A DNA stretch of 64,000 nucleotides from the NCBI GenBank assembly GCA_003640385.1, contig RCAB01000134.1:1-64000 (forward strand). The letters are read 5' to 3'. The translations under genes and the position numbers were made by a program. Source of the DNA: Setaria digitata. Lineage: Eukaryota; Nematoda; Chromadorea; Rhabditida; Setariidae. Every line of letters starts with the position of its first letter. The stretch's first letter is position 1. Shown here one piece after another: positions 1 through 15,000 of the stretch. Below the pieces are notes generated by a model that had not been told where the DNA came from, searched no databases, and was given only the letters and a program-made list of their open reading frames with translations.

Positions 1-99
1 GTCAAAAATTGATGAATTCGAAGTTAATGCTTTGCATGCATTAAATTAATTATTAACTGAACATAAGTAGTAAGTATTATAAATTTTCTGTAAATTAAC

Positions 100-3000
100 C
101 TCTTCCCGTTTGCTGGTTTCTTTATCTTTCGTAAATTTCATTAATTCTTGAGTTCGATTTCTAGTGCCATATTTGCGAATTTCTCCATTTTCAGCGTTTC
201 CTAATATCTGGAAAAAAGAGGAATTTTTTTTTTGCATAATTATCTATCTATATATATAGATAATGAAATTTTTCAGTTTAATTTCCCCATCCTCTTTCAA
301 AAATATCCACCTGTTATTTATATATTATATACATGACGAACCTTTCGAGTTTTAGAAATAGTGGGATCCAATTTCATCACTTGTTCTTTGCGATGGTGTA
401 GTTTTGAAGTTGAATTATTTCCACCATCATTTGATGATGGAACAACGTTACTGCCAGTTGAGAACGACTGAGCAATTTTTGAGGATTCGGATCCTTTTTT
501 CTCAGATTTCGATGCAGAATGATCTTGCGCTATAAAAAGTTTGATACTTGAAAACTAAAATTTATGTTTTGAAATGAAGCTAAAATGAAAAGTTTCACCA
601 TTTTTCTTTCCTTCCGTAGTACTAGCATTCGTTTCCGTTTCTGTTTTTACTTTTGTCCCGGTTGCAGAATTTTTTCCTATAAGGTTTTTATAAATCAAAT
701 GAAATTACGCGTAAAACGCTGTTCAGCAATACTTTTTCCAAATGAAATTCTTCTCACCAATACTAATTTTCCTTTTTTTTTTTTCATTTTTTTTTTTTTA
801 ACAGTGAAAGAAAAGAAATACACTGGTGAACATTTTTGCTTATTTTTCATTCATCCACTAATCTCATCTCATTTTCCGATTATTTTTATAACTTTCTTCT
901 TTGCAAGATTAGGAGAAAAAGGAACTGACACTGCTATTTGTACCAAACTCAGAAAGATTTTGAATTTAATGAATTCATCATTTTTTTTTTTTTTTCATTT
1001 TTCAGGTTGTTTTTCCTCAGTCGTAGCTCAGAGCACAATAAAAAGATTTCTCGTACATAACAAAAATCTTAATAAATGTTAGGTGATTTGCTGATTGATA
1101 GCGAATAAAAGTTGTTGAATGAAACTGATCTGATCAACAAATTCTTATTTCAACCATATAATTTTGTATTTTAAGCACCATTTATTATTACAAGCTTAGC
1201 AATAAAGTTTTGTTGAAAAGTAAGGAAGAAAAGTTAAATTAATATTATTAAAATGCGGGAAAAGATTTATTCCCAAATTACCTGGAATTACTTTTTCAGG
1301 TTCTGTGACAATACTTGGCATAAAGTTTGATGTTTCCTGTTGTGGCGCTTTTAATTGTCTTACTGTCCTCTTTGGTTCTGTTAATGCTTGCATCTGCAAA
1401 AGATAGAAAACAAAGAGTTAGAACACTTTATTTATAGGACTTCTACATTATAAGCAAATCATACAACCGAAATTTGAAAACTTACGAGTGTAGGAATTTC
1501 GGCGGTATTTTGTACTTTACGTACTTTTGCTCGATTTTTTAATTCTTGTTCCTGCTTTTCAGGCTCTCTTTGATATTCGGTTGTACGATTTTCTTTCCAT
1601 TTCTTGAATTCGTCACCTGCCTTACTAAAATTATGTGATTTTTTTTTTTTAAACTGTCACAAATTTATGATTAAAATTTCAATTACTTCTCTGCAGATAT
1701 TTCAGTGTGTTCCATAAAAACTGATTAATCTGCATACTTAATAAAAAATTATTAGATCAGTTATTCAGCGGTAGTATCCGATATGAAATAGCTGAAAGGG
1801 TGTGATTGATTAAATTATCAGAACAATATCGGTTTCAATAACTTAAATATAACTTATATATAAAAAAAGGAAACAAACCCAATTGTTTCATCAGCTTCTT
1901 CTAATAATTGTTTGTGCTTCTGTTCAAGTATTGCTCGTCTTGCATCATCAGTAACAGCAGCAATGCCTCGTTTCAAATCAGCAAATTGTGAACTTAATAT
2001 CCTATTGCCTGTTTTCATTTTTGCACGAATTTCATCAATCTAGAAATGATGATCAAATATTAATTAAATTATTATCATTCACATTACTGAATTATAATTA
2101 TTAAAAAAAAAAAAGGAAATATCACATTAAAAATAATTAAGCATTTTGAATTTTTAATTAATTACGATAAGATTGTGAGCTATTTCGAAAAACCGAAATA
2201 CAATAAACTTACTTGTTTATCAAATTTATCATTTACAACAGGCTTAACAATTGGTGCATAAATACGCTTTGGTCTTTCTTCATCCTTTGCTGCTAACAAT
2301 CGCGAACGTTTATAGCTATAAACAGAATTATTCAAATTAAGAAAAAAATAAACTCATTTTCTAACATCTTACTTTATGTTATTATTCAATAAGAATAGCT
2401 TGTTGAATACTGAAATTTGTTTGCGAATTAAATTTAAAATTCAAAAATTTTAACTGACGTATATATTTCTGGTTGATTTTCTGCTGACTTAAATTTTGCG
2501 GTTAACGCACTAACAATTCCAAGTCTGCGAGCATTTCGCTTCAATTGCTCCTTCAAACAATGAAGATTGCAGTTTTGTATTCAAAGAAATTTAATTTTCA
2601 AAAATTTAAAATCAAAAATACGCGAAAAAAGCAAATTGTTTAATTAGTTTTTTGATTTCTTAATTGCTTTTCATATTTGAAATTTACGCTCTGGAAGTTC
2701 TAAAAACACAATAAAAGTTGTTAATATAGGCGGTAAACCTGTTCTAAAGCTCGAACTTTCATCGCTTCATCGTTTGCCATATTAATCTCCGACTTTCGAG
2801 TTCCCGATTTGTCATCCTGCGAATTCCCAATCAAACGAAATATTTAAACTGGTAGTCACAAACAGAAAAAATGATGAAAATTCCATTGTTCTTTTTCAAG
2901 TTTACTTACTTTTTGAGTTGACTTTGATGAAATAGTCGAAAGTTGTGGTGGTGGCTTTGAAATTTCCGTATTGTTTTGTATTGTTTCTTTTGTTAGACTC

Positions 3001-6000
3001 TTAGCTTCTAAAGGTGAAGTTACTATCATCCTAAAAAAAAAAAAATTTACAGTGTCTTTTTTTTAATTGTACTAATTAGATTAAGGGAATAATTTTCACT
3101 TGAAACATACTTTTCATCAGTGTGAATTTGTGTCTTCTCTATTCTAACAGTTTCAAATTTCAGCGGTGGAACAACTGCTTTTTTGGCCCAATCACTGTTC
3201 GGTTTCCGTTCAACAAACGACCGAGTACTGTGTGTAAAATAGTCTTCTGTGGTTGGCCAAACATAAGTTGGAATTATTTCAACTTGTTTGATTTCCTGTT
3301 TAAAAATTAGATTTAGATGAAAATTTTTTTCAAAATGAAATTAAAAAAAAAAAGTGTGGAAAAGAAAAGCAAAAGTAAAAAAATGCGAAATTTCACACTA
3401 ACTTTGCCACTGTCATGTTCTCGTATTACTGCTCCAACCTTATTTGGTGGCGAAATTTCCAATTCGTCAACTTCAACTGCTTCAATATTTTCCACCGCTG
3501 GTACCACATGTTGTGGAATCATTTCTCGAGTAGCTGTTTTAGTTGCTCCTTCAGCGATATTCTCCATGGCGGCATCTTCATCTTTCTCTCTAATCTGTAT
3601 TTTACACTGATTATATTCCTTTTTTTTCAAATTTAAAAAAAGACGAAGGAGTAATATTTCCAGTATTCTACTCCTTTTTCAAATTTTTTTCAAGTTTTCA
3701 CGCAAAAAAAAAGTGCCGATAAAGTTAACAAAGAATAAATAAAAGGAGAAACCTAAATGGAAAGAAAATTTATGATAAATCTTTTCAAATTTTACTTTCT
3801 GAAATAGCAAAATTTCCTTTCATCATCTTTTGCAAAATTTCACTTCAACTTTTTTCTCCTGTTTTCAGAAAAAAAATTCCAAATTTAGATCAAATAAACA
3901 AACAATAAATGATATTAAAGAAACGCAAAAACATTTAAAGAGGAATAAAATGCATTAAGTGGGGAGGTAAAAAAAAAAAATACCTGAAATTTTTGGTTTT
4001 GAATTATTTTAAAAGTGCTAACAATGAGTTTCGAAACTTCTTCGGCACTTTGCTGCAAATCAATTTCTTCCGTATAAGTTACTTCACGATGTTTTTCCGG
4101 TGCCTCCTCATTTTCTTCCGTTTTTACCTCTTCAAGATTTGCTAACACTTCTGTCTGAATTCAGGACCATTTCTTATTTATTCTCACCATTTTTTTTACA
4201 ACAATTTGGCTGCTTTTCCAAGCCATCGATGATAATCTTGAGATTTCGAATGTCGTCGCTAGTTATTAGTGACTGTAGATTAGTAGATTACACTTTTTTC
4301 TGAACATTATAAACCAATAAAAAACCAAAGGAATATTTCACAAAATCAGCTTTTTAATTTTCTCCAGTTTACCAGGCAATGCTTCAGCAGTAAGGATTTG
4401 CTCTAATATCATTCAATTGCAAAAACCTAGTTTACATATTTTCAGACCTGATCTTTTCCAAAGACGAAAATATATTTGTAAATATAGAAATTTAAGATGG
4501 TTGGTACTTTCGAATAAATAAAGGAATCAAAAAAAGGTTTCAATAGGCAAATTTAGATAAAATTTTTCATAAAGTTTCAAAATTGCACCGCAACATCCAG
4601 TAATTCATGGCAAACTTCGTCAATCTTTACATCTTCTTCTTGCATTGAAGCAACTATTATTGGTGGAAACGATCTTGATGAAGTCTGGAAATTTTTTTGA
4701 AGTATGAATTCAGAAATTAAAATTATAGATTCTAATTTCTGTTAAACAATGTTTTCAATTCGAAATGGAAAATTATCGTTGAATTTTGCAAATTTTCTTT
4801 TTCAAATGATGCAACTTCCTAATTTTCTGATGAAATTTATTTTTTTCTAGATGTGATTCTGAACGCTTGTAGAACATATTCAGAATTAAATCATGAGATA
4901 TTAAATTGAGAGGTATCCTTACACTGTCAATAACACATTCTGATGGTTCAATAAAACTATTTTCTGTTTCACACAAATCATCAGATGTTTCATTTGATTC
5001 CTTTTCATCAACAAATTCTAATTCCTCTTCGTCGATTTCTTCATCTTCTTCTTCCTCATTTGTGCACATCTCATCTTCATCACACTGCAATTATGATTTT
5101 GTTGATCATCAAATTCGAAAAGTTTCAAAATTTCTGAATTCTTATGGGAAAAAAAGGAAAACCACTGAATGCTTTCAGTTCTAAAAATTACAACCTCGGA
5201 ATCATCATAATACTCGCTGCCAGATTCTTCGTTATCTGTTTCTTTCAATGCTGCTTTCTGAACAAGTTTAAGTGTAAAACCAACATCCACACTATTTTGA
5301 TACTGCATGCCATCATACTGCAATTATATTAATTTTCTTATTCAAATTCTATTTCGTTCAAAATCAAGTAAGATCGCTAAAGTGTTACACTTACTTCATC
5401 GCTGGAAGAAGAAACTGGACTAAAGTAAATTCCGATGTTTGAAGATGATCGACAATACTCATCAGTTCCCAGACGACTTCTGTTCCTTGAATGATACTCT
5501 GAAACATCGCGTAAAAAGAATTTCCATCATTTAGACTTAATTTTATTTTGAAATCTCTCCAATCCATCAAAGGAGATTCAGCAATTACTGTACCAACCAG
5601 TATGATATTAGAAATAAAAGTTTTAAATTTGAAAAGCTTATTCAAATTTTAGTTGCTCACATGAATAAGATTCGTCTAATTTAAGGTTTTTGTTAACAAA
5701 AAGAACAAACTTTTCAAAATATTTACCATCAGAATTAAAATCTTCAATATCTTCATAATCTGACAACAATTCAACAGATTCCTCCTGTGCCGAATCCCAG
5801 TAATCCATACCATCGTAACTAACTGACGTGGTAAACGTTGGAGCTGGCACAGCCATCGTTTCGGAAACACGTCCTCGGATGTCTTCATTTCTACAGAATA
5901 TGAAACTTATTCAATTAACAAATTCAAAAAAAAAAAAATTGAAAGTAATATAACACGATGCAACTAATTTATGCTATCATGTATACAATAATTTATAAAT

Positions 6001-9000
6001 ATCATTTAAATTCATAGCATATTATGAATATTTATTTAAAATACAAAATACTTTCAAATTTACTGGCAAAAGAACAGATGCAAATTCAATTAATTTAATT
6101 TATTATTTTCCCCTTCCTATTTCCGTTAAGTGGTAATGGAATCATAGAATTTTGATTTTACTGATTTTTATTTAATTCAGTTGTAAAATTTTAAGATTTG
6201 ATTGTAGTTCAAACTACTTGGAATAGGCTCGGAAAAAAAATTTAGAATATTTTAGAATTTTAGATTAAAATTAACCTTGTTGGTTCCAAAGCAAATTGTA
6301 CATCAAAATCATTTTCATAATAAGGAATGGGTGAAATGGACCATTCCCGGTGTTTTGATAATGGTACTGGATCTATCGGGTATGGATGACCTTAAACGGA
6401 TATACCATCACTGTGTCCGAACTATTTGTATTTCTGAATCATTTTCCAGTTTATGTTGAATTTTAATTTCACTGAATGTAAGGAAAACTTTTTCATTGGT
6501 ATTTTTTTATTTTTTGGGAATTTCCTTAATTGACAATAATTTTTCACTCCTCATCGTACCATTATGTAAAATAATGCTCAAAATAGCACATTAATTTGCC
6601 TGGGCAAAAATGACCGATTTTTTTCATTAACTTAGCTGCACTCATCTTCTAGGTTATCTTAAAAATTTGTCTTTAAGCAAAATTTTGTTTCAATGCGTTA
6701 AATCTTTTTCTTCATTTCAGACATTCATAAAAATTGATTAGCTGTCGAAGAACAGCTTCTTTCTTATAAAAAATAAAATTTTAAAATATCATTTTTTTTG
6801 TTCTAAAAAGGATTACTTTATACAGTTTCATTTTATAGATTCGTTTGTGAATTTAGAGCCATCTCCAATAAATTAAAAGAAAAAAAGAAAGTTTTCTTTT
6901 GAAAAAGAAACCTTTCTCATTTTGTTTTAACACTAACTCATTTTTTCACTACTTACCACTAATTTAGAAGAAAATGACTGAACGCTGTTCAATTTATTTA
7001 TGGCATTAGAAATGAACCTCTTGGCTTCCATTCTGTTTTGTCATTACCTTTTTGTAATTCGATTGTTTCTGAAACAGTGATATTTTCGGAATCGTTTCCT
7101 TGCTGATCCACTATTGCTTCATTTTCTGCAAACACTGTGAATTCAATCCATTTCGAGAGTTTATCACAAGAAAACATTAATTGAAATTATCTGACCTAAT
7201 TAAAATATTACCATTCTTCATCTAGCATTAAGAATCATTTAACAGAGAATTCAGAAACTGATATTATGAATTACTCTAAACGTGAAGAAAGCAATGTTAA
7301 CAAATTTTAGCAGATTAAAGTTTCTACTGTAGTAAAAGAGAAAGAAAAGAGAGAAGTTCGATCAGACCTTCGTTATCACTATCATCATTATTGTCTGATA
7401 ACATAGCAAAACCGCTGCTATCATCAAATGTGAATAAAGTGGTGACAATATTCGGTGAATTTTGTGTCGAAGGTTGTGTAACAACCAACATTGGTAACTT
7501 TGAAGTGATCTCGTTTTGCTAAAAACAATGTTTAATCATGTAAATTAATAAGAAATAGCGAAACAAATGATAAGCTTCAAAATTTCAATGCCAAATTATC
7601 CTTGCATAATTTGTCAAATAAATGGATTCGTGCTATGCATATAAAGATCTAAAATCTCAAAATTATGTGGAGACGGAAGACAATACAAGCACTATTTCAA
7701 TAGTAAAATGTTTGTTAATTGATTATCTTTTAATAAAAGTTAATGAATTTAAACCAAACATTTTTCCACCTTTTTTGATTTTCTAAAAAAAAAAAACACT
7801 TTAACCTCTGCTCCTTCTTCTTCTTCCACTTCTTCTTCTTCATCTTCATCTTCATTTTCATCATCATTCTCATCTTCATCTTCATCTTCATCTTCATCTT
7901 CATCTTCATCTTCATCTTCATCTTCATCCTCATCTTCATCTTCCGCTTCTTCCTCTTCTCCATCTTCTTCCTCCAGTCCATTACTGTCCACTTTTCCTTC
8001 TTTCATTGTCTTACCACTTTCATTAATTATATCATTATCATCCATTTTTTCTACCTATAACATTCCTCCCTATTATGGAAGATTTCACATCAAATTTCCC
8101 ATTTTATTAGAAATTCAATTTGAAATATATCACTACCAACAAACAATGAAAGAATCGTTGTTTTTCTTTTTTGTGTGTGTCATCTCTCTTCCTGAGCATC
8201 TGAATTGGTACTGGTCTGGTAATCAAAGCAGATCGTAAGTACGTAAAATCTACGTACATCAGATTTCATTGTGTTGCTAACAAAATATTTCGTTAATGGA
8301 TGGAATTTGAAAAAAAAAAAAAAAAAAAAGAAAAAAAAAGAAAAGGAAGAGAAATAAATCCAATACCTGCAAAAATGAAGTGATTTGTGAATTTAACATA
8401 TGTTTTTGGCCATTAATCGATTTCTTCCTCTGAGCAACTGCAACATAAGATTCTGATTTACTAGTTTTCAGAAAAAAAAAAAAAAAAAAAAAAAAAATGA
8501 TGAAATTCAAGAGGTAAACGAAAATAAATTGCTGGCATTAAAGATAAGAAGAAGGGATGAATTTTTAAAGGATGGTTATATGTAAAAAAAACAAAATCAT
8601 TCACTTTTATCAATGAAAAATTTAATTTGTATAATAAATTTTGAATGCTTTTCTTTTGGGGCTTAAGTCAAAGGAAAAAAAAAAAAAAAAAGAAGAGGAA
8701 TTATCTAAGGAAGTTCTTTTTTTTGTTCTCTGAAAGAAAATTTATGAAATTTTTATTGAGGATTCTGATTCAACCGATCACTATAACAAATGATATTTGG
8801 AAAAAAATGGATAAAAAGAAGTTGCATGCTCATTTTTTTAGTGTTTGTGAGTTTGAAAATAGACTTGATATTTATCAGTACACTAATTTGCCTTTTTACT
8901 AACAAAATATTAAAGCTCAGTTCAATGTTTCCAAACGTCAAATTTGGAAAAGCGATAATACATAGAACATGCTAGAGAAGAAAGACGACTAATAACTGTA

Positions 9001-12000
9001 ATTAAGCAGGCAGTTAAGCATAATTAAGAATATAACCGTTAGAATTAAGGTAGCAAGCCAGAAAAATTAATTAGAAGAATCAAACATCGATTTTAAATAA
9101 TTAAATATCAAACACCAGGTAGCAATTTCGATTCAATTTAGAATTTGCCATTAAACTTCAATTTTAAACCAACTATTTAGAGTAAACAGTAAACATGAAA
9201 AAAATACGAATTTCAATCTTAACAATCTTAAAACTTTCTGCTTCTTCTTCTACTGATAGAACTAATTAGAAAAAGCCAAATTCTACTTCAGTGTGTAAGA
9301 TAGTGTAATTAATCGCTGATAATTTTATATATACGATATGAAAGCTATCACTTTCAAATATAAAGAATAAGAAATCGTTGGCTTTTTTTTTCCTTGTTTC
9401 AATAGAGAAAATAGCAATAAAGGATTGATTTGAAATCAATGAGAAGAAGGGATCGATATCTTCCTTCTCCGAAAATTTCGGTAGTCAATTTCAAATGTTA
9501 AAATAAAAATATTTGTGAAAAATTCTTAAAAGCTATATTTCAAAATGTTGTAGTTAAATATAACTTTAATTAATAATGTATTATTATGCGAAAATACGAT
9601 GCGTAAATAATTTAAAAGGATAAATATTGAATATTCAATTGCATTACAAACATCATTGAGGTATTGATAATTAGTAAATATTTTTTCGGACAGCTCCACT
9701 AAATGATTCTCATTAGTTAAATAATTTTAATGAATAATTTTTGAAGCTAATTGAAATAATCACTCCTTCATTCTTATACATTAATCAACTTCCATGTTAT
9801 TTCCGAACTTATTCTCGACATTTATTTACTTGTTCAGTCGCATCATAATCATTTCACTATTATGATAATTTTTAAAAAAAATTGTTTAGCAAAACTAGAA
9901 AACAGAAACAAGTAGAAGGTGAGAAAAGAAAAAGGATTTTAGCATTTAAATCATTTTTCTTTCAATAGCAAACGAAAATAAAAAGAAGAAATGAGGAAAA
10001 CTGTTTAAAAATTTTTAAAATGATAGTAACAAATGACCGTATTAATTATTATAATAGTAATAATGAATAATAATTATTGATAATCAATTAATAATAATAT
10101 TAATCGCTATTAATTAATTATAAAATGAAAATGAATTATAAAATTATAAAATTTTTTATAAAATGAATAAATAATACTAAAATAACAATACTAGTAATAG
10201 GCAAAGCATTAATAGAGAGTGTGAAATACCACGGTCAAGCAAATATAATAATTAACAGTATTTATTAATATTAACAATTAGTCATAATTAATAATAATGA
10301 TAAGTAGTGGAAAATGATTACTGACAAAAGATATTAGTAGTAATAACAATTATGTGGTAGAAATGAAAAAATTAATAATTAATGATAACGATTAAATCAT
10401 GATTTCAATCATTCTCAATGATCGATTGTATAAAAAAGAAAATGGGAATGGAAATAGTTCAGAATTGAAGTGTTTGAAAATTTATGTATTTTACATCAAA
10501 AATTTCTGTTTGTTCTTTTCATTTTTTTCTTCTTCCATTCTTACTCAATCGGCTTGAAAAATTTGTTTTTGTTTGCAGAGAAATTTGCAAACAAAAAAAA
10601 AAAAATTAAAAAAATTAAAAAAAGGGAACAAATCAGAAAATTGTTTCTTTTTTTTTTAATGAATAATCGATTGAATTCACAGAAATTCGGATTTCAAATT
10701 TATCATTTCATTCTATTTTATTATTTCTTAACTATCTTGGCTTCTTTCTAACATTTTCAATTTTTCACATAGGTATATATGTTTAGAAAATTTTGATCGA
10801 TCATAGCTTTTATGATATCTTAACTTTAGCAATGTTCAAAAAAAAAAAAGAGTTTTTTTTTTTTTTTCAGAGTTTTCGATAGTCAATCCAGTTTTCGGAA
10901 AATAGTGAGGCATCGGAAATGAATGATTGCATATTGTGCTAGATGTAAAAATGTTGCTAACAAATAAGTAAAAAAGAAGTAAACACCTAAATAACGGATG
11001 TTGTAAAGATAAAGAGATGACGTACATAAATCTTTAAATTAATTTTTTCTCAAAATAAAGTAATATAGTTAAAGTTAAGATTTATTTTATTCGATTTAGC
11101 AGGAAGTACAAAACAGGTTTTAATGAATAACGAATTTGTAAATAAAACTACTACCTGACGATTCAATTGTTAATTCGATTATTTCATCCATTCTACCGTC
11201 ATTTTGCGGTTTCTGTAAATCGAATAAATCTCGAAAATGAAAAAAAGCTTGCAATTTGATAGGTGCTTTAATAATTTTTCAATTTTCTCATTCTCCAAAA
11301 TTTACGATTACACTGCATTTTAATAATTTTTAAATTTAATACTCTGCTTTTTAGTAAAATTTTCACAAATAACACACAGTATCATTGAAAATTTCGAAAA
11401 AAAAAAAAACACCGAGTCTTTTGGCTGAATGACGAATGTTGTTGCATCATTCAACACGTTTGTTTTGATTATAAAAGAATTCGTTGAATCGTTCGATGAT
11501 GAGGCTACTACACCATCACTTTCTATATTATATATGTAATTAATATGTTATCCAAAACAGATTAAATTTGAATTGAACTAACTTTAAAAATAAAAATTAA
11601 CTGCCACAAATTGTTTAAATTAATAAGCCATGAGAAAACTGAAGACAGCAAAAAGAAAGGAACTTGAGTAAAAAAATTATTTTTTTGGAGCTGAAATTTT
11701 ATCACCAAATAGAAAATTTGCATTGATAAAATTGCAATTATCATTAATATCCTTATCATTTTCCAAAATTGATTTGATACTTTCTAGGGTCGGAATAGAC
11801 TCTGGAATATGAGGAACATTATTAAATGGTATTTCTTCCACAGGAGTTGTGTCTTTTTCTTCTGAGCCACGAGGTGTTTTGAATTGAACATCCTAGAATG
11901 AAGCATAATATTAAATTAAAACAAGAGAATTAATAAGTCAATTTAATTCTTTTTCCGATAAGTCTTTAGCCATTTTGATATTTCGAATGATTATCACAAT

Positions 12001-15000
12001 GTTCTTTCCTTTTTTTCATTGATTCTCCGGAATATTTTAAAAGTATTTTATATTGATACAAATAAGAATAGATTTCAAAAAAAAAAGAGAAGATGAAATA
12101 ATCATACCTTTTTTTTCCTCGTAAAATTTTCAAATTTTTTCTTTTCTTTTTAAAAACCTTTTTGATTCTTTTTTTTTTTTTGCAAAAATATTCTAGAATT
12201 CGTTCTTCTTTGGCAAATTTTTATTAAACTTATTTAAAATTTGTTTAGATGAGTATTAAATTTAATAGTTTCTAAAATTTGAAAATAGCATGCTTATCTC
12301 AGATATATTTCGTTCGTTAAGTTTAGCGATATCGCGTAAAACATCTTTGAATTCGCTTTCATCAACTGAAAGCTCTTCTTCATCCGCTTCTGTTTCATTT
12401 TCGCTATATGAGATATACTTGTCGGAATCTGAAAAAAAAAAAAGCAAAATTATTATTTAATTAAACCATAAATGATAATTGAAATTGAATATCAGTGTGG
12501 GATATTTATGTAATTAGCAAAATTATATAACAAAATATTGTTTTAAAAATGTAACACGAAGTTATATGTTAATATTAAATAGATTGTTAAAGAATATTAT
12601 CACAAGAGGATTGATAAAAGCATCAAGACGTGCTTCTGGCTAATCAATGGTACTATATCACAAGATTGAGCATAATACTTAGGTAGTTAACAATGATAAA
12701 TTACAGGCTTTAGTTTCATCACTCGAAGGATTGTTCGTCGATGGATTCTGATCCCTTACGTAACGACTGTAAAGTTTCTCGAATCTTTGTTCAACATTTT
12801 CATTTGGTTCAGAGCGCTCCTTCAACGTTATTCAAAATTATTATGAGAAATTACGTTGGAATAGACGACAAAGAAAATGCATCGGAATTCTCTTTTTTCT
12901 TTTGATTTATAATTTTAAATATTACAGAAATTATTCATGGGATATTTTAAAAATTTTTAAATTTTAGAATGTTTAAATCATAATAGTCAGTTTAAATGAA
13001 AAAAAAATTGTTTTCTTAATTAAGCAGGCAACATTAAAGTTTTTAATTTAATCGTAAATTTTTCAAGCTTAATTCTCGATGAACAATTGCAATATTCAAA
13101 TAATAATAGCCTTGAACACTAATTATTCATTTAGCTATTTTTTTGACAATTAATGAGAAATTAACAAAATAAACATTTTAAATTTTTCAAAAAAAAAAAA
13201 AAAATTTGCTCTTTTCTATTGAAGGATGAACTTTGCCACAAGAAATCAAAACTAATATTTTTGTTCAAAATGATTATTACAAATAAAATTTTAGCAATTC
13301 TAAAATTGATGAAATCACAAATTTTACTATTTGCAAATTTTTTCCATTTCAGTTGAAAGCGTTCAAATTTTATTAACTTGTTCCACTGATCTAATTTTAA
13401 AAAATTAGGATGATATTAATTTGTAGTCAAAATTAATTGCTGTTTCTTTATGATTGGATAAAAATATCCATATGGAATAATAATTATGGTATCACATTGA
13501 TTAAGGAAATATTACCATCAGGTTATTTCTTTTAATTATGAGTATTTAAAATATGAAACATTTAATATTATTTTTTCTAAGCATTTTTTATAAACTGATT
13601 TCACATTATACGTTTAATTTTAAAATTTGAAAATGTAAACATTAAATCTATTTATCTGCTTTTCCTTCAAGAATGGATACTTTAAATTTCTCAATAAAAA
13701 AAGTAGGAAAAACAAATGAATATTTACTCGATCGGATGAGAAACGTGACATGGATTTGTATTCTCGGCCTTTTAACGCATAATTTCGTTCTCGACTTTTA
13801 TAGCTTGGTGTTTGTGAACGATTATAACGTGGTAGTGTCCCGTATGATGATGCGTAACCGGATGTGGAATAATGACTTGGCGTATAACTGGTAATTTATA
13901 ACTAATTAATTAAGATTCATAAGAATCCAAACAAAATATACTTATTCAAATATTTCACCAGAAATGCAGCCCATAAATTAATTTGACTTTAAAAAATAAT
14001 TACACTTTTTAGCAATTTAATATAATATTTATAAATAATTTTCAACATAAAAAAATAAACTAAATTTCTTTTCCTTTCATTGAAATTGGTTTTTTTCTTC
14101 GTTTTCTTTTCTTCCAAACAAAAAAAAAAAAAAAACAAAGCCATAAAGACCTTCTTTTTGCGAGAAAAAAAACAATCATTGCGAAGAAGAAAAACGATCA
14201 CAAATTTGAAAACAAAAAAATTTGAAAATAAAAAAAAAAAAAAACTAAAAGCTGACGATGTTCGTCGTTCGTATGTTGGGATATGATCATTGTCGTAGCG
14301 TCGCAACATTGATCCTCCAATGTCATTTAATTTTGTCCCTGAGAATTCAAAATATTATTCAAAAATTTGCGAAAATTAACTTATTAATCCATTAAAATTT
14401 TAACATATGAAGGAAAAGTGAAAACAAAAACGATTTCCCTGTCTACTGCTAAATATTATTTGTTAATTGTTAAATAACATTCGAAACTTTTTGAGTTTTT
14501 ATTACGTTATGTGTAATAATTAATTATCGATTTTGTACGCTGTTACGATAATAATTAAAAATATAATTATTTTTCGATGTAGTTTTTTTTTTCTTTTTCC
14601 TTCCTGAATATCCCAGAAAGGCTTATCATTTTGATTTCTCATTAGTAGTCTGTTTTTCCCCTTTCATTTCCTCTCGCCGATTATGATTATAATTAGTATA
14701 AAGAGAAAAATCTAACATTTCTGATTGTCAACTGAAAAAGCAACCTGATCCGTAGCTTGTACTACGTTTTGTAGCAAACGTACTGGATGAGAAACTATTA
14801 CATACTGATGATGATGATGATTTTCGATGATTTGTTGATGCTAAACGATCAATACTTCCATATCTGGAGAATTACTGATCGATCATTATTGATTGAGCAT
14901 ACCATGAATTAAAACTTTAAATCATTATTTTTTATACGTTCAGTTTTTTTTCTATTAATTTTATTGTTCAGTTGTTTCGCCTTTAAGATTGATTATAAAG

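Noticed and set aside
585..1082. 165-codon plus-strand ORF
   Set aside because: Phe/Ser-rich translation of T runs in an intron of the minus-strand gene; no coding support.
3122..3636. Plus-strand ORFs opposite exons at 3111-3606
   Set aside because: Antisense shadows of well-phased minus-strand exons.
7730..7981. Met-Lys repeat ORF on the minus strand
   Set aside because: Alternative frame of the Asp/Glu microsatellite; the Asp/Glu frame fits the splice phases.
13989..14309. 106-codon minus-strand ORF beginning [11 protein letters not shown]
   Set aside because: Only the first part is real (an exon of the acidic gene, 14257-14338); the rest runs into intron T runs.
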